This document shows, one piece after another, positions 14,421 through 21,348 of a stretch of 29,435 nt of DNA (position 1 is its first letter; each line of letters begins with the position of its first letter). The stretch covers positions 1 to 29,435 of the forward strand of contig CAYYQX010000008.1 of NCBI GenBank assembly GCA_964473455.1. The letters run 5' to 3'. Below the pieces are notes generated by a model. That model ran no database searches. It was not told where the DNA came from and saw only the letters and a program-made list of their open reading frames with translations. The stretch comes from JALELF01 sp964473455 (GTDB taxonomy: Bacteria > Bacillota_I > Bacilli_A > RF39 > UBA660). A program made the position numbers and the translations under genes.

Positions 14421-16324
14421 AAAAGGGTTTTACTTTAATTGAAGTAATAGCGGTAATTGTTGTTTTAGCAGTTATATCTTTAATAACTGTTCAAGTGGTT
14501 ACAGGTATAATACAGAAAATCAACATTAAAAACTTTGAATTAAGAATGAATAATGTGGAAAGAGTCGCTGAAATGTATGCGGTTAATAATTATCTTTTTA
14601 ACAGCATAGAAGAAAATGAAGAGTATGTTTTACCAGTTAGTGAGCTTAAAAGTTATTTAAGTGGAACTACAGAAGTAATGGAAGGTGAAGCTGTTATTGT
14701 TAAAAAAATAAATGGGCTTTTATACTATTACTATACAGAAAGAGATAAAAACCCTTATACAGCTAATGAGACATTAAAAAACATTGTTGAAGCTAATATC
14801 GGCAGTAGCCATTTAACAACTAGAAGTGTTAATGGAACAAGTGTAACTAAAGTAATAGGAAGCAAGTCTGATAAAACAACCATTAAAAACTGGGTCTGGT
14901 ATTCAGGCCAACTATGGCAAGTACTAGAAACAACATCTACTTATGTTAAATTAGTAACTGCTAACTCAGTAACATCTATCTCATATGGAACAACTAATAC
15001 TTGGAGTAGTTCGTGGGTAAGAAAGTGGCTAAATGAAGTAGATAGTAATTCAACTCAAGACGGAATTTACTATCACAATCTAAGTAGAACAGATATTTTA
15101 TTAACAGGGAACTTCTGTTTAGATGAGCCAAGTAATATAGTTATTACAAGTGGTAAAGTAACAAGTTTTACTACAATAGGTACTTGTGCAAGTGTATCTA
15201 CTGATAAGATAGGTTTACTAACATTTGAAGATTATATTTATGCTTTAAATGGAACAGTAAGTGGAAGCAATGGAGGAAGTTTCCTAGACGAAGATGAAAG
15301 AAATTTCACTATAACAAAACACGGAACAACAAATCAATTGTGGTCAACAACATATGATGATGCGTCATTTATAACTTACAATACTAGTAGTGTGGCAACA
15401 ACAAATGGATATGGACAGGGTGTAAGACCAGTAATCTATTTGAGTTCAGACTTATTAGTTGATGAAAACAGTGATAGTAATTATGGAACGGCTACAAACC
15501 CGTATATATTATCTGCTAATATAGTTCGAAATGAAGGTGAAACTTTAAACAGCGCAAGCGTTGGTTCATATCTTTTTATTGATGAATCAAATTCTCCTTC
15601 AACAGACCCTGCTTCATATGTTACAAGTAGAATAAGCTATACTTATGATAAAACGAAAGTAAGATACAGAATCATAGGTATAAATAGTGATGGAACAATC
15701 AAGATTCAAAGAGCTGACATTTTAAGAGGCTTAGCAAGCAATATATCAAACATTTGGGGAATTTATGTTGCTTATTATTATGAAGCTGGAACATGCGAAT
15801 ATGGTGTTTCAACAACTGGTTGTGCGATGCATAATTATTTTCAGCCAACGCAGGGAAGTGGAACGTATAACTATACTGATGGAGAGAATCTAGGCTACTA
15901 TTTAAATAATACGAGTAATGGGTATTATACCTGGTTAAGTAACGCTGTCAAAGAAAACTTAGCCCTAGCAACTTGGAATTTAGCTGTCGATTCTTATGGT
16001 GAAGATTATACAAGAAGTTTCAACACAGATACTTCTGGAACATATCCAACAAGAATAAATGATGGAATAATAGAAGCTTATGTTGGACTTCCGTCATGGG
16101 GAGATATGTTTTGCGCTAACGATATAAATGCTGGATACTGGTTATTAAATAGAAAAGTGGATACTGAAGATCTTACAACATATGTTAGTGCTGAAGGAGA
16201 GACTGGTTATTACTTTACAATGGGTTCAAATATGATCAGGCCAGTTTTGACTCTTCAGTCAGATGTTACTGTATCTTCTGGTGATGGAACAATAGCGGAT
16301 CCTTATATCTTAAATTTAAATTAA
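14417..16324 (+). CDS. Giant pseudopilin with two tandem extracellular modules
   Basis: 635 aa. The prepilin signal KKG-FTLIE (cleavage after G4) is followed by the hydrophobic helix to about residue 31 and an extended helix to about 60, exactly as in type IV pilins. The rest is far longer than a normal 120-180 aa pilin. It contains two related modules, about 160-370 and 375-635, rich in W, Y, G, S and T. Each closes with a similar signature: GVRPVIYLSSDLLV then GTATNPYIL, and MIRPVLTLQSDVTV then GTIADPYIL. The modules resemble DUF6273/C-type-lectin-like domains of Bacillota surface proteins. Cysteines occur in pairs per module. It may be a tip or minor pilin carrying an adhesin. Overlaps the ApbE-like gene by 4 nt; RBS TGGAGGAAA. 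Confidence 0.82.
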   Translation: MKKGFTLIEVIAVIVVLAVISLITVQVVTGIIQKINIKNFELRMNNVERVAEMYAVNNYLFNSIEENEEYVLPVSELKSYLSGTTEVMEGEAVIVKKINGLLYYYYTERDKNPYTANETLKNIVEANIGSSHLTTRSVNGTSVTKVIGSKSDKTTIKNWVWYSGQLWQVLETTSTYVKLVTANSVTSISYGTTNTWSSSWVRKWLNEVDSNSTQDGIYYHNLSRTDILLTGNFCLDEPSNIVITSGKVTSFTTIGTCASVSTDKIGLLTFEDYIYALNGTVSGSNGGSFLDEDERNFTITKHGTTNQLWSTTYDDASFITYNTSSVATTNGYGQGVRPVIYLSSDLLVDENSDSNYGTATNPYILSANIVRNEGETLNSASVGSYLFIDESNSPSTDPASYVTSRISYTYDKTKVRYRIIGINSDGTIKIQRADILRGLASNISNIWGIYVAYYYEAGTCEYGVSTTGCAMHNYFQPTQGSGTYNYTDGENLGYYLNNTSNGYYTWLSNAVKENLALATWNLAVDSYGEDYTRSFNTDTSGTYPTRINDGIIEAYVGLPSWGDMFCANDINAGYWLLNRKVDTEDLTTYVSAEGETGYYFTMGSNMIRPVLTLQSDVTVSSGDGTIADPYILNLN

Positions 16325-16336
16325 ATAAAGAATTTT

Positions 16337-16366
16337 AAAACAAGAATTAAATTTCTTGTTTTTTTT
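16337..16366 (+). terminator. Terminator of the YgjP-to-pilin operon
   Basis: AAAACAAGAA (16337-16346), 6-nt loop, TTCTTGTTTT (16353-16362), then more T. Confidence 0.85.
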
Positions 16367-16406
16367 ATGTTTTATAAAAAAATTGACACTTTTTAATTAA
16401 AAACTC

Positions 16407-16435
16407 TTTACATTATTGTCTAAAAATAGTAATAT
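16407..16435 (+). promoter_or_regulatory. mraZ promoter
   Basis: TTTACA (16407-16412), 17-nt spacer, TAATAT (16430-16435). It directly abuts the first MraZ box. A TTGACA at 16383 has no -10 at fitting distance. Confidence 0.6.
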
Positions 16436-16470
16436 AGTGGTAGGCAGTGGCAAGAAGTGGGGGAAAGTGG
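16436..16470 (+). promoter_or_regulatory. MraZ operator: four AGTGG boxes at 10-bp spacing
   Basis: AGTGG occurs at 16436-16440, 16446-16450, 16456-16460 and 16466-16470, each separated by exactly 5 nt. MraZ represses its own division cluster by binding TGGG/GTGG-type repeats one helical turn apart. The array covers the transcription start, and the last box merges with the mraZ ribosome site, so bound MraZ should block initiation. Confidence 0.9.
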
Positions 16471-16477
16471 TGAGATT

Positions 16478-16906
16478 ATGTTCATAGGAGAGTATCATCA
16501 AAAGCTTGATGAAAAAGGTAGAATAATTATTCCTGCAAAGTTAAGATACGATTTAGGTGAGAATTTTATTTTAACAAGAGGATTAGACAGCTGTTTATTT
16601 ATTTATCCTAAAGAAGAATGGATAAACATTATAAGTAAATACAAAGAACTACCAAATACTAAAGATGCACGTAATTTCATGAGGTTCTTTCTATCAGGCG
16701 CTGTTGAATGTGAACTAGATAAGCAAGGGAGAATAAATATATCTATGCCACTTAAAACGTATGCAAATATGTTAAAAGAATGCGTTATTATTGGAGTAAA
16801 CGATAGGATAGAACTTTGGAGTAATGAAAATTGGAATAAATTTATTACTGACAATGAAAGTAACTTATCAGATATTGCCGATAACCTATTTAAGGTAACA
16901 TTATAA
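16478..16906 (+). CDS. mraZ: MraZ, transcriptional regulator of the division and cell wall cluster
   Basis: 142 aa, usual length. Two SpoVT/AbrB-like halves are visible: MFIGEYHQKLDEKGRIIIPAK-LR at the N-terminus, and VECELDKQGRINISMPLKTYA from about residue 75, both with the conserved D-x-x-GR-I motif. MraZ forms a ring and binds direct repeats upstream of its own operon; four such boxes stand here. The start at 16478 follows GTGGTGAG; earlier in-frame GTG codons lie within the operator. Overlaps rsmH by one base. Confidence 0.95.
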   Translation: MFIGEYHQKLDEKGRIIIPAKLRYDLGENFILTRGLDSCLFIYPKEEWINIISKYKELPNTKDARNFMRFFLSGAVECELDKQGRINISMPLKTYANMLKECVIIGVNDRIELWSNENWNKFITDNESNLSDIADNLFKVTL

Positions 16907-17808
16907 TGCATATAAGCGTTTTAAAAGAAGAAGCAATTGAGTATTTAAACTTAAAAGACACCAGCACAGTAGTTGATGCAACAGTTGGCTTTTCTGGACA
17001 CAGTCAAGAAATATTAAAAAAGATTAAGAAGGGGTTCTTATTCGCCTTAGATCAAGATGAGACAGCTATTGACTATAGCAAAAAGCTATTACAAACAATC
17101 GGAGACAATTATAAAATAATTAAAACTAATTTTAAAGATATAAAGAAGCACGTTAAACAAGCAGATGCCATTTTGTATGATCTTGGAGTATCAAGCGTTC
17201 AATTAGATGAAAAAACAAGAGGATTTAGCTTTCACCAAGACAATGTTCTTGATATGAGAATGGATTTAAACAACAGTTTAACTGCTAAAGAGATTGTCAA
17301 TAGTTACTCGTACGCTAGATTAGTAAAAATAATAAAAGAGTATGGTGAAGAAAAATACGCCTCAAGTATAGCTTCAGCCATTATTAAATACCGAGAGAAA
17401 AAAGAAATAAATTCAACTTTAGAACTAGTAGATATTATTTCATCTGCAGTTCCATTTAAATATAAAAAGGATCACCACCCTGCTAGAAAGACATTTCAAG
17501 CAATTAGAATAGAAGTAAATGATGAATTAAATGTATTTGAAGCTTCATTAAAGGATGCTTTAGATATATTAAATATTAACGGTAGAATATGCGTTATTAC
17601 ATTTCATTCATTAGAAGATAGATTGTGCCAAAGTATATTTAAAAGTGTTAGTCAAACAGACGTTAATTTAAAAAATATGCCTTTTATTCCAGAAGATAAA
17701 TTACCAAAATATAAAATAATTGCTAAAGTAAAACCAAGTAAAAAAGAAGTAGAAGAAAACCCAAGAAGTAGAAGTGCAACATTAAGGGTAATAGAAAGAG
17801 TAAGATAA
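16906..17808 (+). CDS. rsmH: 16S rRNA m4C1402 methyltransferase RsmH
   Basis: 300 aa, usual length. SAM site DATVGFSGHSQEIL (the usual GGGGHS reads GFSGHS), then DLGVSSVQLD, RGFSFHQDNVLDMRMD, HHPARKTFQAIRIEVNDEL and the C-terminal NPRSRSATLRV, all strongly conserved in RsmH. It adds the N4-methyl group to C1402 in the ribosomal P site. Start overlaps the mraZ stop (TAATG). Standard second gene of the cluster. Confidence 0.95.
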   Translation: MHISVLKEEAIEYLNLKDTSTVVDATVGFSGHSQEILKKIKKGFLFALDQDETAIDYSKKLLQTIGDNYKIIKTNFKDIKKHVKQADAILYDLGVSSVQLDEKTRGFSFHQDNVLDMRMDLNNSLTAKEIVNSYSYARLVKIIKEYGEEKYASSIASAIIKYREKKEINSTLELVDIISSAVPFKYKKDHHPARKTFQAIRIEVNDELNVFEASLKDALDILNINGRICVITFHSLEDRLCQSIFKSVSQTDVNLKNMPFIPEDKLPKYKIIAKVKPSKKEVEENPRSRSATLRVIERVR

Positions 17809-17810
17809 AT

Positions 17811-18107
17811 ATGCAAAAAGTTAAAACAAGAAAAGTTAGATTATTAAAAATAGAAAAAGTACTATATGGAAGCGCTATTTTTTGTATGGGTGGTCTAATT
17901 GTTTTAAAAGTTTTATTTGGAGCAAATATTGGGAATATTAAAATAACTATTGAAGAATTGAGTTATAAATTACAACAACAAGAAAAATATAATGAGAGCT
18001 TAGTTATGAAAATAGACGAAATTACTTCTTATGAAAACATTAAAGACGTTGTAAAAGATCAAGGATTAGCGTATAATAAAGATAACATAATTGTAATAAA
18101 TAATTAA
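17811..18107 (+). CDS. ftsL: FtsL-like division protein
   Basis: 98 aa, one membrane segment (about 19-41) with a basic cytoplasmic start (KVKTRKVRLLKIEK) and a coiled-coil-prone outer part (ELSYKLQQQEKYNESLVMKI). Sequence identity in FtsL is always low; the call rests on topology, size and position between rsmH and the PBP gene. FtsL links with FtsB/DivIC and activates FtsW-FtsI. It starts 2 nt after the rsmH stop. Confidence 0.82.
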   Translation: MQKVKTRKVRLLKIEKVLYGSAIFCMGGLIVLKVLFGANIGNIKITIEELSYKLQQQEKYNESLVMKIDEITSYENIKDVVKDQGLAYNKDNIIVINN

Positions 18108-18118
18108 GAGGTGAGTTT

Positions 18119-20266
18119 ATGCAAAAAGTTAATCAGTGGAAGTTTCCTAGATTAGTTTTTGCTATATTTATTCTCTTTTTTTTATGCCTTTATGGCCAAT
18201 ATGCTTATATTTCACTATTTAAAGAGGTATATGGAATAAATATGAGTGACTTTGCTAGTGCTCGTAGTACTTATGAAGCAGTTATTGAAGCAGACCGTGG
18301 TAAAATACTAGATAAGGATGGGAATTCATTAGCCCTAAATGTTAGTTCTTATACGTTAATTGCTTATTTAGATGAAGATAGAGGAACTAAAAATTATGTT
18401 TCAAACATTGAAATAACTGCGCAAAAACTAAGTGAAGTTTTAGGTGCAGAAGCAACATACTTTTTAACAATACTTACAAATGGTAAAGCCAAGGGTTTGT
18501 ATCAAGTAGAGTTTGGAACATATGGCAGTGGATTAAGTGAACTTACAAAAGAAAAAATAACTAACTTATCTTTAGATGGTCTTGGCTTTGTTGAATCGCA
18601 AAAAAGATATTATCCAAATGGAGATTTTGCTTCTTATATAGTAGGATACGCGAAAAACAGTATCAGTTATTCAACTGATGGTTTAGAAAGCATAAAAATT
18701 GTTGGCGAACTGGGTATAGAATCACAATATAACAGTATTTTAGAAGGAACAAATGGTTATATAAAATACCAAAAAGATAAGAACGGTTATAAAATTCCTA
18801 ATACAAAAGAAGAGAAAGTAGAAGCTGTAAATGGCAACGATATATATTTAACAATTGATTCAAATATTCAAAGATTTGCTGAGAATGCGGTTAAAAGTGC
18901 GTCAGAAGTATATGATCCAGAATGGCTTATTGTAACGGTTATGAACGCTAAAACAGGCGAAATATTAGCTTCTTCTTCAACACCTTCGTTTGACCCTAAT
19001 ACAAGAGATATCAGTAATTATGAAAATCCTCTTGTAACATATCTTTATGAACCGGGTTCAACAATGAAAACATTTACTTATATGTGTGCGATTGAAAAAG
19101 GAACTTATAACGGTAATTTAAAGTTCTTATCGGGTTCTATTACAATTGATAGTGAAGGAAGTAAAGTTAGTGATTGGGATCCAAAAGGATGGGGTTATTT
19201 AACTTATGATCAAGGGTTTGTTTATTCCTCAAATGTTGGAGTAGCTAATATGATGAAGACTTTCTTAACTAAATCAGATCTTAGAAGCTGTCTGGAAAAG
19301 TATGGCTTTGGCACTAAAACAGGAATTGAACTGCCAAGGGAACTTTCTGGTAATTTAGATTTTAACTATGATATAGAAGTAGTTAATGCCGGATTTGGAC
19401 AAGGTATTACAATAACGCAAATTCAACAACTTCAAGCTTTAACTATTATCGCTAATGATGGTTCGATGGTAAAGCCTCATATAGTGAAAAAAATTGTTGA
19501 TGAAAGTGGAAATATAACTTATGAATCTAGTGTTGAAAAAACAGAACAACTTGTTAGTAGTGAAACAATAAATAAAATGAAAGAACTATTGAGTGAATCA
19601 GTAAATGCCAGTTACGCAATAACTTCCGCTGCTCATTATAAAATGGATACAGTAGAAGTTCTTGGAAAATCAGGAACAGCGCAAATATATAATACGCAAA
19701 CAAAAAAATACGAAGATGGCGCAAATAGTTATATTTATTCTTTTGCGGGAATGTTTCCAGGAGATGATCCTGAAATTATTATATATGCGGCAATGAAAAA
19801 ACCAAAATATGGAACTTCTAAAGGTGTGGTTGATGCAACAACAAGTATTATTCAAAATGTTGTAAAATACCTACAATTAGAAGAAGAAAACGTTAATAAG
19901 CTACAAGAAATAGAAATTGATTCTTATATTAATAAAAATATTTCAATATTAGAAAGTTTAAAAGAAAAACTAAACGTTATTATTGTTGGAACAGGAGATA
20001 CTATAATTAAGCAATATCCTTCGATGGGAGAAGTTTTACTTGAAGGTGAAAACTTATTTGTTGTTACAAATGGATCATTAAAAATGCCTAATTTGATAGG
20101 GTATTCCAGAAAAGAAGCCGAACTACTTTTAAATTTAATTGGAGTTGAATATGAGCTTAGTGGGAATGGCTTTGTCACAAAACAATCTATTACTAGTGGA
20201 AGTAGTATTGAAAATATGGTAAAATTAACTTTAGAAGACAAGTGTTATGTAGAAAGGGATAGTTAA
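18119..20266 (+). CDS. ftsI: Class B penicillin-binding protein with PASTA domains (FtsI/PBP2X type)
   Basis: 715 aa. Membrane anchor about 10-34, then the dimerisation domain (ADRGKILDKDGNSLA typical), then the transpeptidase with S314-T-M-K317, S370-S-N372 and K517-S-G-T. All three active-site motifs are intact. Two PASTA repeats follow (about 605-645 and 648-712), the second beginning MPNLIGYSRKEAELLLNLIG. It cross-links septal peptidoglycan. SpoVD has similar domains, but the cluster position fits the vegetative division enzyme, and no sporulation genes are near. RBS AAGAGGTGAG; the next ATG abuts its stop. Confidence 0.95.
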   Translation: MQKVNQWKFPRLVFAIFILFFLCLYGQYAYISLFKEVYGINMSDFASARSTYEAVIEADRGKILDKDGNSLALNVSSYTLIAYLDEDRGTKNYVSNIEITAQKLSEVLGAEATYFLTILTNGKAKGLYQVEFGTYGSGLSELTKEKITNLSLDGLGFVESQKRYYPNGDFASYIVGYAKNSISYSTDGLESIKIVGELGIESQYNSILEGTNGYIKYQKDKNGYKIPNTKEEKVEAVNGNDIYLTIDSNIQRFAENAVKSASEVYDPEWLIVTVMNAKTGEILASSSTPSFDPNTRDISNYENPLVTYLYEPGSTMKTFTYMCAIEKGTYNGNLKFLSGSITIDSEGSKVSDWDPKGWGYLTYDQGFVYSSNVGVANMMKTFLTKSDLRSCLEKYGFGTKTGIELPRELSGNLDFNYDIEVVNAGFGQGITITQIQQLQALTIIANDGSMVKPHIVKKIVDESGNITYESSVEKTEQLVSSETINKMKELLSESVNASYAITSAAHYKMDTVEVLGKSGTAQIYNTQTKKYEDGANSYIYSFAGMFPGDDPEIIIYAAMKKPKYGTSKGVVDATTSIIQNVVKYLQLEEENVNKLQEIEIDSYINKNISILESLKEKLNVIIVGTGDTIIKQYPSMGEVLLEGENLFVVTNGSLKMPNLIGYSRKEAELLLNLIGVEYELSGNGFVTKQSITSGSSIENMVKLTLEDKCYVERDS

Positions 20267-20635
20267 ATGAAGAAATGGATGATAATAGTAATTGTAATAA
20301 TTTATACATCTTTAATTGGCTTGTTATTTTATTTTAATTTAGACAGTAAGAATGCCCAAAACAAATTAAAAGATAAAGTAAATACTCTAGAAGAAATATT
20401 AAACACATATTATGAAACTGAATATGATAGAGAAGAACTTGGAAAATTATTCTTGTTTCCTGGTGAGAATACAATTGATTTTGATGATACAAACCTTTTT
20501 GGAGAAGCATTCATCTATTCCGATGGAGTAGTTGAAATAGCGTTGTATGATGGAAAACATTGTGCCTATAAAAAAGGTGGAGAAGTTGTAGTAACTATTT
20601 CAGAAATTACAGATTGCGTAGTAAATAGGGGTTAA
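20267..20635 (+). CDS. Unknown bitopic membrane protein in the division cluster
   Basis: 122 aa, family not recognised. One N-terminal membrane segment (about 5-24), a short charged coil (about 28-50), then a small beta-rich outer domain with two cysteines (HCAYKKGG and TDCVVNRG-end) that could pair. Its ATG follows the ftsI stop directly, and lepB begins 15 nt after its stop, so it is cotranscribed with division genes. This position is normally taken by mraY. A role in the divisome or in envelope assembly is an inference from position only. Confidence 0.7.
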   Translation: MKKWMIIVIVIIYTSLIGLLFYFNLDSKNAQNKLKDKVNTLEEILNTYYETEYDREELGKLFLFPGENTIDFDDTNLFGEAFIYSDGVVEIALYDGKHCAYKKGGEVVVTISEITDCVVNRG

Positions 20636-20650
20636 TATTTAGGAGGATTT

Positions 20651-21142
20651 ATGTGGGTAACAATTGTTGAAACCATCAAGGACTTATTTAAATATATTGT
20701 AGTTATTTTAGTGATAATATTGCTTAGAATTTTTGTCTTAACTACCACAGAAGTAATTGGCCCTTCGATGTTGCCAACGTATACAGACGGTAATATTGTT
20801 TTAATAAACCAAGTCGCTTATAAGTTTTCAAATGCCAACAGATTTGATATTGTGGTTTTTAAGTATACAAGTCCAAGCCATTTAATAAAAAGAGTAATTG
20901 GGCTACCAGGTGAAACAATTAAATATGTTAATGACGAACTATATATTAATGGAGAAAAGGTTAATGAAGATTTTGCTCACTTAGGAAATGTTTTAGACTT
21001 TGAAATTAAAGTATCCGAAGATAGTTATTTTGTAATTGGTGACAATAGGGATGATTCAAAAGATAGTAGGAGCTTTGGAGAAATCAAAAAAGAAGATATA
21101 ATTGGCTCACCATTTTTAGTTATTTGGCCTTGGAAAAAATAA
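20651..21142 (+). CDS. lepB: Signal peptidase I
   Basis: 163 aa, the short Gram-positive type with one N-terminal membrane segment (about 15-33). The catalytic Ser is S39 in GPSMLPT and the general-base Lys is K80 in LIKRVIGLPGE. Box E is GDNRDDSKDSRSFG near residues 131-144. It removes signal peptides from exported proteins. It is the last gene of the mraZ operon, an unusual partner for ftsI. RBS TAGGAGG. Confidence 0.95.
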   Translation: MWVTIVETIKDLFKYIVVILVIILLRIFVLTTTEVIGPSMLPTYTDGNIVLINQVAYKFSNANRFDIVVFKYTSPSHLIKRVIGLPGETIKYVNDELYINGEKVNEDFAHLGNVLDFEIKVSEDSYFVIGDNRDDSKDSRSFGEIKKEDIIGSPFLVIWPWKK

Positions 21143-21157
21143 AATTTGTTAAATATA

Positions 21158-21186
21158 TTGATTATTGTTTTTTGATGTGATATTAT
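21158..21186 (+). promoter_or_regulatory. Promoter of the leader RNA before the giant surface protein
   Basis: TTGATT (21158-21163), 17-nt spacer, TATTAT (21181-21186). It lies after lepB and about 160 nt before the surface-protein start. A transcript from here would begin near 21193. Confidence 0.55.
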
Positions 21187-21205
21187 TTTGTTAATGGAGT
21201 ATGAT

Positions 21206-21241
21206 ATGTCTTTTCGGGGTTTAAGCACATTAATAAAGTAG
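21206..21241 (+). CDS. Possible 11-codon leader peptide
   Basis: ATG at about 21206 reads MSFRGLSTLIK and ends in TAG, with GGAG seven bases upstream. It lies between a promoter and a terminator, before a long gene without its own clear promoter. It is too short to recognise and could be chance; position is the only argument. Confidence 0.35.
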   Translation: MSFRGLSTLIK

Positions 21242-21271
21242 TATTACATAATACTTTTATACTGCATACTT

Positions 21272-21304
21272 AAAAGTGCCTATAATCTTAGGCACTTTTT
21301 TCTT
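21272..21304 (+). terminator. Terminator upstream of the giant surface protein
   Basis: AAAAGTGCCTA pairs with TAGGCACTTTT (loop around 21282-21288), followed by TTTTTTC. It is stronger than most in the window and stands only 45 nt before the next start codon. Confidence 0.85.
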
Positions 21305-21348
21305 TGAAATCTTATCGACATATTCTGCTTACAAAAAAGGAGAGAAAT

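Larger units (their letters stand above)
21193..21304 (+). ncRNA. Candidate leader or small RNA with terminator
   Basis: A segment of about 110 nt from the predicted start to a strong terminator. It includes an 11-codon ORF, an alternative hairpin GTATTA-CA-TAATAC (21241-21254), and the stretch CATACT (21265-21270) complementary to AGTATG in the ribosome site of the micro-ORF. Such competing pairings are typical of attenuators. No known riboswitch or T-box is recognised. It may instead be a free-standing small RNA. Confidence 0.4.

Noticed and set aside
18119..20266. SpoVD (sporulation PBP) for the PASTA PBP
   Set aside because: It lies in the mraZ-rsmH-ftsL cluster with no sporulation genes nearby, so the division role is preferred.
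21206..21241. Type I toxin for the 11-codon ORF
   Set aside because: Too short and without a membrane-spanning segment; no antisense RNA promoter seen.
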